DNA from: Verrucomicrobiota bacterium
GTDB lineage: Bacteria > Verrucomicrobiota > Verrucomicrobiia > Verrucomicrobiales > DEV007
Direction of reading: 5' to 3'
Length of the DNA stretch: 5,871 nt
NCBI GenBank assembly: GCA_020629815.1
Contig: JAHDCN010000186.1
Location: 1-5,871 of the forward strand
Shown: positions 1 through 5,610 of the stretch, piece after piece
Position numbering within the stretch: the first letter of the stretch is position 1
Layout of the letters: the number at the start of each line of letters is the position of its first letter
Position numbers and translations under genes: made by a program
Notes under the pieces: model-generated
Seen by the model: the letters and a program-made list of their open reading frames with translations, nothing else
What the model was told of the DNA's origin: nothing
The model's database searches: none

Positions 1-50
1 TCACCTTGACATGGTGGGAGTCACTGGTTCAAATCCAGTATCGCGCACCA
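1..50 (+). tRNA. tRNA-Val(GAC), 3' portion
   Basis: This is the 3' part of a valine tRNA; the acceptor 5' strand and the D arm lie left of the window. The anticodon stem pairs 1-5 with 13-17 (one G-T wobble) around the 7-base loop TTGACAT, which places anticodon GAC at 8-10 after the invariant T. A 5-base variable loop (18-22) follows. The T arm has a perfect 5-bp stem (23-27 with 35-39) around TTCAAAT. The 3' acceptor strand is 40-46, the discriminator A is 47, and CCA is encoded at 48-50. The anticodon arm closely resembles that of Escherichia coli tRNA-Val(GAC) as I remember it. GAC reads GUC and GUU valine codons. No terminator hairpin follows; a pyrimidine-rich stretch leads straight to the next gene. 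Confidence 0.93.
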
Positions 51-63
51 TCTTTTCTTTTTC

Positions 64-1143
64 ATGGCGAAGCTATACGAGTCACCGGTCTGCCTCGCGG
101 TAATCAATCCAAAGGGAAGAGATCCTTTTTTGGACTACAAAGACGGAATCGATTCGTATGATCCATCCATTCACGCTCCGGTGAATTTTCATGCCTATGC
201 TGGAGCTACATTCGGTGCGTTTTGTGATGACGTAAGCCAGATTATTGATCAGAAGGATCGATTCGATGCAGTTGTCGTTTTAATTAGAAGACGCGCATGG
301 CTCAGTCTGGAGGCAGCCAAAAAGCTGAAGGAGGCTGGCTTCATTGTTATGGCTGGTTGGAAAGAGTGCGGCCACACTCAGATTACCAATCAGCTTAAGT
401 CGGTTAAAGCACTTCGAGCTTATCAAGAACTTCTTCTCGTGGCTGACGGAATACTCTCACCAACTTTAGCGTGGCCTCCTCGATGTGGAGAAATTTCCTA
501 TGATGATTTTTGGGCGAAAGCACGGTTTGTGGCCACCCCTTATCCTGTTGAATATCCCGATTGGAACTTTTCCTGCCCACTTTCAAAAAAGTCCGGGATC
601 ATGATAGGCACCAGGGAATTTGTCACTCTTGCCCGGAATCATGTTCATGCGATTGCACGCGCTGCCAGTCTTGCCCATGAGCTGAATCTACCCCGGGTGA
701 CAGTAGTCAACTCCGAGCGGGCGCACGGAATGAAGAAGCTGCTTGAGCTCTCAAAGGCTTTCCCAGAAAACTGCCTGCAAATCTACGAGAAACCTCTCAC
801 CTACCTCGAGTATATGGATTTACTCGCCAGTCACCGAATTATTCTGCAAATGGACCGAAGCGGTGTGCCGGGACAGGTTGCCGGCGACAGCCTTTTAGCT
901 CGTACCTTGTGTGCGGGTGGAAGCTCCAGTCTGGAAGAAATCGCGTTTAAGTCTCTCAGCGACGATGGGACACTGAGACTGGAGAGTGTTTTCGAAAGAA
1001 TCAAACTATTGATGACCGACGACGAGGCCTATGAAGATGAAATTCGCAGTTCTCAGGATATTGCTCTCAAGAAACTGAGTTTTCAGGCTATCGCCCACGA
1101 GTTTGCAGATTGGATCGAGGTCCTGAAGCAGCGTCAGAGCTGA
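64..1143 (+). CDS. Uncharacterised GT-B-like (putative glycosyltransferase) protein
   Basis: This 359-residue protein is soluble, with no signal peptide or membrane segment, and I do not recognise a named family. It looks like two Rossmann-type halves. The N-terminal half has strand-like segments near 68-75 (DAVVVLIR) and 93-98, with a helix between them. The C-terminal half (about 178-350) alternates helices and strands, including RVTVVNS (211-217), and a stretch near 258-294 (RIILQMDRSGVPG, then AGGSSSLEEIAF) that resembles the nucleotide-sugar-binding C-terminal domain of GT-B glycosyltransferases. Role and substrate are inferred from this fold impression only. The ATG at 64 is the only standard start: the frame is open back to a stop at 7-9 but has no upstream ATG, GTG or TTG, and the next ATG is at codon 96. 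No Shine-Dalgarno sequence precedes it; the leader is T/C only. The gene lies 13 bases after tRNA-Val and ends one base from the convergent ROK gene. Confidence 0.8.
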   Translation: MAKLYESPVCLAVINPKGRDPFLDYKDGIDSYDPSIHAPVNFHAYAGATFGAFCDDVSQIIDQKDRFDAVVVLIRRRAWLSLEAAKKLKEAGFIVMAGWKECGHTQITNQLKSVKALRAYQELLLVADGILSPTLAWPPRCGEISYDDFWAKARFVATPYPVEYPDWNFSCPLSKKSGIMIGTREFVTLARNHVHAIARAASLAHELNLPRVTVVNSERAHGMKKLLELSKAFPENCLQIYEKPLTYLEYMDLLASHRIILQMDRSGVPGQVAGDSLLARTLCAGGSSSLEEIAFKSLSDDGTLRLESVFERIKLLMTDDEAYEDEIRSSQDIALKKLSFQAIAHEFADWIEVLKQRQS

Positions 1144-1144
1144 A

Positions 1145-2080
1145 TCAAACCAACTCGCTTGCCAAAGCGGCGCTGCCACGAATTCCGGCGGAATTTCCGA
1201 AACGAGCAGAACAGATCTGTAGTTGGCCAGAGCACTCTTCTGTAAGGGAGGCCTCTAACTTTTGACGCAAAGGCGCAAATAGCAGATCACCCGCATGGGC
1301 CACTCCTCCACCAATTACGATTGCATCTGGATTCAAAAGATAAATACAGCTGCTCAGGCAGTTGGCCAGACAGGACGCAACCCAATCCCATGCTTCGAGC
1401 GCTATTTGATCGCCCGCTTCAGCTAGAGCGGCCAGTCCAGCGGGTGAGCAGTCTTCCGGCACCGGACTCCCCTTTTCTTGATAAAGAGCTTGTGCGTAGT
1501 CTTCGATCTGGCGGTTACCGATATATCGCTCCAACGCTCCATCGTTACCGTAAGGTCCGGGTACCCCATTCAAATCGATACTCATTTGGCCAATCTCGCC
1601 TGCGGCAAACTGGCTGCCGCGATACATGCGACCGTCTAGAATCAATCCCCCGCCAACTCCCGTTCCAAGCGTCACACAAATCACATTTTTGAAACCATTA
1701 CCTGCGCCGTGTTTCCATTCAGCATAGGTCATGCAGTTGGCATCGTTCTCAACGACACAGGGCAATCCGGTTTTTTCCGACAAAATCGAACGCAGCGGAA
1801 CATTGCTCCAACCTTTTACATTGGTCAGGTTATAGGTAACCCCCTCTTCAAAATCAATTGCACCGGGAACTCCAACTCCTATCGCTGCAATCTCCGGAAA
1901 TTCTTTGCGCACTTCAGTAATGCGGCTCACGATCACATCAATCAAAGCGTCAGGCCCCGAGTAATCCTGGGTATCGATCAAGAAAGTTTCCGAAGTTATT
2001 TCTGATCCACGAACCACTGCCATTTTCACAGTAGTGCCGCCAAAGTCGATTCCCAACACAGTCATTTCTGATTCCTTCAT
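1145..2080 (-). CDS. ROK-family sugar kinase (glucokinase-like), zinc motif lost
   Basis: This 311-residue protein has the length and motif order of ROK kinases, cytoplasmic enzymes that phosphorylate glucose or other hexoses and amino sugars with ATP. Visible motifs are the phosphate loop GIDFGGTT (10-17), GVGVPGAID (68-76), the catalytic Asp in ENDAN (111-115, D113), the second phosphate motif LGTGVGGG (138-145), GEIG (161-164) and the adenosine motif IVIGGGV (254-260). Without a helix-turn-helix domain it is an enzyme and not a ROK repressor. The usual zinc site (GH followed by CxCGxxGCxE) is gone: His is Gln165, and the segment reads GPYGNDGALE (175-184) with no Cys. Substrate cannot be read off; glucose is the default inference. 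The ATG at 2080 overlaps the coaX stop as ATGA. A second in-frame ATG at 2065 has a better ribosome site, so the protein may be 306 residues. It is the last gene of the - strand operon. Confidence 0.93.
   Translation of the reverse strand: MKESEMTVLGIDFGGTTVKMAVVRGSEITSETFLIDTQDYSGPDALIDVIVSRITEVRKEFPEIAAIGVGVPGAIDFEEGVTYNLTNVKGWSNVPLRSILSEKTGLPCVVENDANCMTYAEWKHGAGNGFKNVICVTLGTGVGGGLILDGRMYRGSQFAAGEIGQMSIDLNGVPGPYGNDGALERYIGNRQIEDYAQALYQEKGSPVPEDCSPAGLAALAEAGDQIALEAWDWVASCLANCLSSCIYLLNPDAIVIGGGVAHAGDLLFAPLRQKLEASLTEECSGQLQICSARFGNSAGIRGSAALASELV
2072..2077 (-). promoter_or_regulatory. Ribosome binding site favouring internal ROK start at 2065
   Basis: On the - strand AAGGAA lies 6 bases before the ATG at 2063-2065, which is ideal Shine-Dalgarno spacing. 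The upstream ATG at 2080 has only a GGA three bases away. The site sits in the first codons of the longer reading frame, just after the coaX stop. Ribosomes finishing coaX could therefore restart either at the overlapping ATG or at 2065. Confidence 0.55.
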
Positions 2081-2832
2081 GATTCCGGAAAGTGCAAAAG
2101 AGCAATCTTTTGCAAGCCACGCATCGTAAGCAGCGGATCGACAGAGTCAATCTCAGGTAATCCTTTCGCAATTAATTCTGCATAGCCTCCTGTGGCCAGA
2201 ATTTGCGCATCTTCACCCAACTCTTTCTCAATCTGAGAAATAATTTCTTTTACCAATCCCCTGTAACCGTGATAGGCACCGGAAAGCATCGCCTCTTCGG
2301 TCGATCTGCCCACTGCGGAATCCGGCTTTCGGATATCAATCAGAGGCAAAAGAGCGGTCTTTTGGTGAAGGTAGCTGCGCATCGCGTCGAGACCCGGGGC
2401 AATGACTCCTCCGACGTAGGCAGGGCGGGTATCTACGATATCAAAAGTAACCGCCGTTCCAAAATCGACGACAATGACCGGCTTGTTGTTTCGGGCCTCG
2501 CTTCCTACGGCCACAGCGTTGGCAATTCGATCAGCACCAACTGTGTCCGGATTCGGAAAATCAATTTCAATGCCCAGTTCGATATTGTGTGCGACTGAAA
2601 CAATTTTTGTGTCGGGAAACGCAGCCGTAATGGTCGGAACGTTATCCGGCACAACCGATGACAAAACAACGCCACAATATTCCCAATCGCCTACTAACTT
2701 CCGGATGTCTTTTGTAGTGAGCCCGGCGGAAGTAAGAGCCAATTCCGGGGTAATGGAACCATTCTTTCCGCCTGCGAGAGCAAATTTGGTCCGCGTATTG
2801 TTGTTGTTAATCAGCAGGAAGTCCGATGACAT
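2077..2832 (-). CDS. coaX: Type III pantothenate kinase
   Basis: This enzyme phosphorylates pantothenate to 4'-phosphopantothenate with ATP, the first step of coenzyme A synthesis, in the cytoplasm. Type III enzymes usually act as dimers, need a monovalent cation and resist CoA feedback. The length of 251 residues is typical. Family motifs are present in order: GADR (99-102) with catalytic Asp101, VDFGTAVTFD (122-131) with Asp123, GGVIAPGL (141-148), the GRSTEEAM segment (175-182), ATGGYA (213-218) and DPLLTMRGL near the C terminus. The N-terminal phosphate motif, normally DxGNT, reads NNNNT (9-13), so its Asp and Gly are both Asn. The surrounding LLI and TRTKFAL still match the family. The ATG at 2832 has only a weak ribosome site and follows the upstream stop by 5 bp. 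The stop overlaps the ROK start by 4 bp, which implies translational coupling. Confidence 0.94.
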   Translation of the reverse strand: MSSDFLLINNNNTRTKFALAGGKNGSITPELALTSAGLTTKDIRKLVGDWEYCGVVLSSVVPDNVPTITAAFPDTKIVSVAHNIELGIEIDFPNPDTVGADRIANAVAVGSEARNNKPVIVVDFGTAVTFDIVDTRPAYVGGVIAPGLDAMRSYLHQKTALLPLIDIRKPDSAVGRSTEEAMLSGAYHGYRGLVKEIISQIEKELGEDAQILATGGYAELIAKGLPEIDSVDPLLTMRGLQKIALLHFPES

Positions 2833-2837
2833 ACAAC

Positions 2838-3359
2838 TTACTTCGGAATTTCTGCGTGAAGGGTTTGATCACTCACTGTGACAACAAGCGAGTTGGCATT
2901 TTCGTCCTTCAGCCAGTACTGCAGTTTTGCCAGCGACTCCTCCCCTGACTCAAGTGTTGCAGGTTCGGAAAAAGGCAGGAAGAAGGGTTCCACTCTTTCT
3001 CCGGTATCCGTCTCGACGAGGATATCATCAGAATCACCGGAAAGAGTAATCATCTCTCCCTCTTTTGCTCGACCTAACAGGGTTAGGTCGATGACTCTAC
3101 CCTGTTTGGTCTGTGTTACTTCCACCTTTTCTATGCGGATTCCGCCGTCAACAGGTTGCGGATCACTTTCTTTTGCAGTCGGGATTTCCACGGTCTGAGT
3201 CACTGAAGCGGAATTCTCCCGACTTTCTATAAGCTGTTCTGGATCGACCTCCGCAATTATTTCAACTTCATTGGGATCGCCGGCGCGCATCGCGAACCAA
3301 ACTGCTGCGACCATGAGCACAAGCAGCAGCCAGATTTCGAATCGTTTAAATATCGCCAT
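2838..3359 (-). CDS. Membrane-anchored protein of unknown function
   Basis: I do not recognise this 173-residue protein. It starts with a short positively charged stretch (KR at 5-6), then one hydrophobic segment at about 9-24 rich in L, V and A. This is most likely an uncleaved N-terminal anchor that leaves the rest in the periplasm. Residues 28-70 are acidic and rich in S, T, E and P, probably a disordered linker. Residues 72-173 alternate short hydrophobic strands (IRIEKVEV, VIDLTLLG, EMITLSG, SLVVTVSD) and look like a small all-beta domain. No cysteine is present. It lies between mlaD (17 bp upstream) and coaX (5 bp downstream), both on the same strand, so it is cotranscribed. Its membrane topology fits a partner of the MlaD protein better than of the kinases, but that is inference. 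The start at 3359 is supported by the anchor beginning directly after it; the ribosome site (GAGAG) is weak. Confidence 0.82.
   Translation of the reverse strand: MAIFKRFEIWLLLVLMVAAVWFAMRAGDPNEVEIIAEVDPEQLIESRENSASVTQTVEIPTAKESDPQPVDGGIRIEKVEVTQTKQGRVIDLTLLGRAKEGEMITLSGDSDDILVETDTGERVEPFFLPFSEPATLESGEESLAKLQYWLKDENANSLVVTVSDQTLHAEIPK
3069..3091 (-). repeat. Perfect 10-bp inverted repeat inside the unknown gene
   Basis: Arms 3069-3078 and 3082-3091 are exact reverse complements around a 3-base loop (AGG on the + strand, CCT in the mRNA). The arm reads TCGACCTAAC. It spans codons 90-97 (I-D-L-T-L-L-G-R) of the membrane-anchored protein gene. No T run follows on the coding strand, so it is not a canonical intrinsic terminator. 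Confidence 0.85.
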
Positions 3360-3376
3360 ACTTCAGTTCTCTCAGC

Positions 3377-4555
3377 CTACTTGAAGTTGGTTTCTTTTTC
3401 TTGGTCTTTTTTGAGTCGGGAAAAAGGAAAAAACTTCTGTTGCCGGGGCACGGCAATCGATCCCGGATTCTGCGGTAACGACTCGACTGGAACAGCCCGG
3501 GGTTTTTCCTGCGGAACAGAAGCAGAGTTCGAATTGCCCGAGAACAAACCTTTTCTCTTCTTCTCTCTCGGGTAAAACAGCACACCGTTTTTATCGAGTT
3601 TCTCTACAAAGCTTTCCAGATCCTCCTTCAGCCCGGAATCACTTATCAGAGCAGCCGCCACTCCATCACCACTTTCGATTTTAGAGATGGTTCGATTCGC
3701 GTTTACCAGCACGGACCGCAGTTCTTCCAAAGTTGGATCAAGGTTGTCCATCGCCGGACCAGCTTTGGCGACAGTCGTTTCAATAGTTTCCAAAGCGCTG
3801 TTTGCCTTTTCGAAGGTTTCGTTGGCGGAGGCAAATGTGCCTTTCGCCGAGGCAAAGGTTTCATCCATTTTGGCCATCGCACCCTTAGCAGATTTCATAG
3901 CGTCACCCGCATCATCAACAACCGGCTCCAGCTTTTTCGTTGTTGCCTTGATATTCGCAGATGACTCTTTGAGTTCTGCGAGCATCAATTTGATGTTCTC
4001 CACGTTTTCATCAGCAAGGACACCTTGCTCGATTTTTTTGAAAAGCCGATCCAGACTTTCTACCGTCGTACTGATCTCAGACATCGTACCGGCAATCCGG
4101 TCGATCAAATCTTCTGCACTTCCCTGCAGGGCTTCCAATCCGGAACCGGAACCTCCCTCAAGTTCCGCATTTGCTGCGTAGACCTCATTTGGAATTTCTT
4201 CCGGCAAACTGATTTTTACAAATGTGTCACCCATCAAGCCCGCGGTCGCGATAGAAAAGCGGGAGCCTTTGGGAATCTTTCGATGGGATTTGATATGGAG
4301 CACCAGCCGAAGGCCTGAGTAATCATCTTTCAGGATAGGGTCTTCGGCAACAAACCCCAAATCAGCTCCCCCCAGACGCACAGGTACCCCTTTGCGAATC
4401 CCTGTTGCGTCAGGGAAATCCACAATCAGCGGGTAGTGTTCCTCGAGTTTATTCTCAAACTGACCAAACTGCAGGATTAGCACTCCCATGATGGCCAAGC
4501 CGAAAAATACAAATAAGCCGACGAACACCTCAGTGTATTGCCTCCTTATCGCCAT
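3377..4555 (-). CDS. MlaD/MCE-domain lipid transport protein
   Basis: MCE-domain proteins are inner-membrane-anchored, form hexameric rings in the periplasm and move phospholipids between membranes, usually with a permease (MlaE) and an ATPase (MlaF). This 392-residue protein has one N-terminal membrane segment (about 11-30), then an MCE domain (about 41-118) with the family patterns FPDATGIRKGVPVRLGG (47-63) and the GLMGDTFVKI strand pair (106-115). A long helical region follows, with a strict 7-residue periodicity at 220-296, then a GVLFYPR motif (324-330) and a Pro/Ser/Lys-rich tail. It is longer than Escherichia coli MlaD (about 180 residues), which fits tunnel-forming MCE proteins with helical extensions. 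No mlaE or mlaF lies beside it. It heads the - strand operon. The ATG at 4555 has no preceding Shine-Dalgarno; a perfect AAGGAGG sits just inside the gene. Confidence 0.9.
   Translation of the reverse strand: MAIRRQYTEVFVGLFVFFGLAIMGVLILQFGQFENKLEEHYPLIVDFPDATGIRKGVPVRLGGADLGFVAEDPILKDDYSGLRLVLHIKSHRKIPKGSRFSIATAGLMGDTFVKISLPEEIPNEVYAANAELEGGSGSGLEALQGSAEDLIDRIAGTMSEISTTVESLDRLFKKIEQGVLADENVENIKLMLAELKESSANIKATTKKLEPVVDDAGDAMKSAKGAMAKMDETFASAKGTFASANETFEKANSALETIETTVAKAGPAMDNLDPTLEELRSVLVNANRTISKIESGDGVAAALISDSGLKEDLESFVEKLDKNGVLFYPREKKRKGLFSGNSNSASVPQEKPRAVPVESLPQNPGSIAVPRQQKFFPFSRLKKDQEKETNFK
3668..3898 (-). repeat. Eleven tandem heptads in the MlaD helical tail
   Basis: Codons 220-296 of the MCE gene fall into eleven consecutive 7-residue units with a hydrophobic residue opening each one: M, M, F, F, F, L, V, M, L, L, I. 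Examples are FASAKGT, FASANET and FEKANSA. At DNA level these are imperfect 21-bp units; the best matching pair, 3815-3835 and 3836-3856, shares the same GAGGCAAA end. This looks like a coiled coil or helical barrel wall built partly by tandem duplication. Confidence 0.75.
4541..4547 (-). promoter_or_regulatory. Perfect Shine-Dalgarno-like site within first codons of mlaD
   Basis: AAGGAGG spans the end of codon 3 and codons 4-5 of the MCE gene (the Arg-Arg pair). The next in-frame candidate is a GTG at 4526-4528 (codon 10), 12 bases further on, which would start the protein just before its membrane segment. That spacing is long, so the ATG at 4555 remains the preferred start. The site may instead slow or hold ribosomes early in the gene. 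Confidence 0.3.
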
Positions 4556-4678
4556 TAGGCGGTCTATTCGTGTTTCAGTGTAAATATGCCTCCGTCACCG
4601 GCAAAAGACAATGGAACTTATCGAACTGATAGGGTAGCAATGGCAACACTTTAAAGGAAACAACTGTCCCGACAGGAT
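4556..4678. promoter_or_regulatory. Divergent intergenic region between the mlaD operon and the epimerase gene
   Basis: This 123-bp gap lies between two outward-pointing starts, so promoters for both directions must lie in it or in the flanking genes. I see no strong sigma-70 pair. The best - strand candidate is TTTGCC with a 17-base spacer to TACACT, about 20 bases before the mlaD ATG. The + strand has AT-rich TGTAAATAT but no convincing -35 hexamer. No operator-like palindrome stands out apart from the small hairpin next to the epimerase start. Confidence 0.45.
4653..4678 (+). promoter_or_regulatory. Displaced ribosome site plus small hairpin before the epimerase ATG
   Basis: AAAGGAAA (4653-4660) is a good Shine-Dalgarno sequence but lies 20 bases before the ATG when the chain is linear. 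Between them, 4664-4675 (CTGT, CCCG, ACAG) can fold into a 4-bp stem with a tetraloop. With the stem formed, the unpaired distance from GGA to ATG becomes 8 bases, close to optimal. An AGGA directly at the ATG is too close to act. Alternatively an in-frame CTG at 4664 has proper spacing from the same site. Confidence 0.35.
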
Positions 4679-5605
4679 ATGAGCAAAGAACGAATTTTAA
4701 TAACCGGCGCCACGGGTTGCATCGGAAAAGCAGTTGTCGATTTTCTGCAGCGAAGAGGAGAGATTGAGTTTATCGCGCTGTCGAGAAGCGGGCATGACGA
4801 ATGGGATTCTGTGAAGGCAGACATTGCGGACAGAAGCAGTGTAGAACAGGCCGTCTCAGCGATTCGCCCGACCCGAATCATTCATCTCGCGGGTTTCCAG
4901 ACACCGGATTGTCAAAGCCAGCCGTTTCGCGGAATGGAGGTCTGTGTCCATGGCACCAACAATCTGTTGCGGTCCGCTGCAAACTTAGGAAGTCACCTGC
5001 AGCGTTTTGTGTTTGCCAGTTCCGCAGCAGTGTACGGGCCGCGCAGTTTGTATCCAGGGCCTAAAGTCAAAGAAGACGATGGCTTGAGGCCGCCTAATTT
5101 GTATGGGCATTGGAAGGTAGCCGGAGAGGGAAGCACACAGGCGTTTCACCTGGAAACAAATGTTCCTTCTTTGTCGCTTCGTCTCGCTACTACCTATGGA
5201 CCGGGCCGGGATCTTGGGCTTACCAGCGCTCCGACTACCGCGATGAAAGCAGCGGCCAAGGGCGAAGGGTTCACGATGCCTTACCGGGGACGGGAGCATT
5301 ACCACTTTGTTCGCGATGTGGGCGATGCGTTTGGCTTAGCAGCTCTGGAAGATTTCTCGGTTTACGATGCTTTCAATCTTCGCGGTCAGTCCCGTGAAAA
5401 TGCGGAATTCATCGAATTGATCCGCCAGGAGGCAAAACTACTCGATTTCGATGCTTCCCGCGTCCATGCCGATCCGAATGCGGAAGAAATGCCTTTCGTT
5501 TGCGACCTAGATGATCAGAAGATTCTGCGCTCGTTTCCGACCATGCCTCTGACAAATCTTTCAGAAGGCATTCGGACCTCGCTCGAGTTTTTCTCCAGCG
5601 AGTAA
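4679..5605 (+). CDS. NAD(P)-dependent sugar epimerase/dehydratase (extended SDR)
   Basis: This 308-residue cytoplasmic protein is an extended short-chain dehydrogenase/reductase of the NAD-dependent epimerase/dehydratase family, whose members act mostly on nucleotide sugars. The N-terminal Rossmann motif is GATGCIG (10-16), and the acidic stretch KADIAD (46-51) follows strand 3. IIHLAG (67-72) is the usual strand-4 motif. The catalytic set is present: Ser in FASSAAVYG (112-120) and YGHWK (Tyr142, Lys146). RLATTYGPG (168-176) and HFVRDVGDA (209-217) are typical substrate-domain motifs. The length fits the family. The exact substrate (for example a UDP- or dTDP-sugar) cannot be assigned. The ATG at 4679 puts GATGCIG at the normal distance from the N terminus; an in-frame TAA at 4652-4654 limits any extension to an unusual CTG at 4664. 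The gene runs divergently from the mlaD operon and converges on the DUF1501 gene with 5 bp between stops. Confidence 0.92.
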   Translation: MSKERILITGATGCIGKAVVDFLQRRGEIEFIALSRSGHDEWDSVKADIADRSSVEQAVSAIRPTRIIHLAGFQTPDCQSQPFRGMEVCVHGTNNLLRSAANLGSHLQRFVFASSAAVYGPRSLYPGPKVKEDDGLRPPNLYGHWKVAGEGSTQAFHLETNVPSLSLRLATTYGPGRDLGLTSAPTTAMKAAAKGEGFTMPYRGREHYHFVRDVGDAFGLAALEDFSVYDAFNLRGQSRENAEFIELIRQEAKLLDFDASRVHADPNAEEMPFVCDLDDQKILRSFPTMPLTNLSEGIRTSLEFFSSE

Positions 5606-5610
5606 CCGGT

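Noticed and set aside
1..63. tRNA-Val 3' end as a phage or island attachment site
   Set aside because: No integrase gene and no second copy of the tRNA 3' sequence is found in the window.
1181..1195. AATTCC-GGC-GGAATT inverted repeat near the ends of the two convergent genes, as a terminator
   Set aside because: The stem is only 6 bp, lies within ROK codons, and has no adequate T run on either strand.
1321..1692. A 123-codon + strand open frame antisense to the ROK gene
   Set aside because: It overlaps conserved ROK motifs on the other strand and has a low-complexity, Arg/Pro/Ser-rich sequence without a ribosome site.
2203..2881. Two + strand open frames antisense to coaX
   Set aside because: Both mirror the conserved CoaX coding sequence and show no protein-like motifs of their own.
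3687..4181. A 164-codon open frame on the + strand, antisense to mlaD
   Set aside because: It lies wholly inside the well-supported MCE gene. Its Ser/Ala/Phe-rich composition is what the complement of the heptad repeats would give, and it has no recognisable domain.
4985..5305. A 106-codon - strand open frame inside the epimerase gene
   Set aside because: The + strand frame carries all the SDR motifs; the antisense frame is Arg-rich with no family features.
5605..5610. ACCGGT palindrome between the two convergent stops as a bidirectional terminator
   Set aside because: Six bases with no loop and no flanking T run cannot act as an intrinsic terminator.
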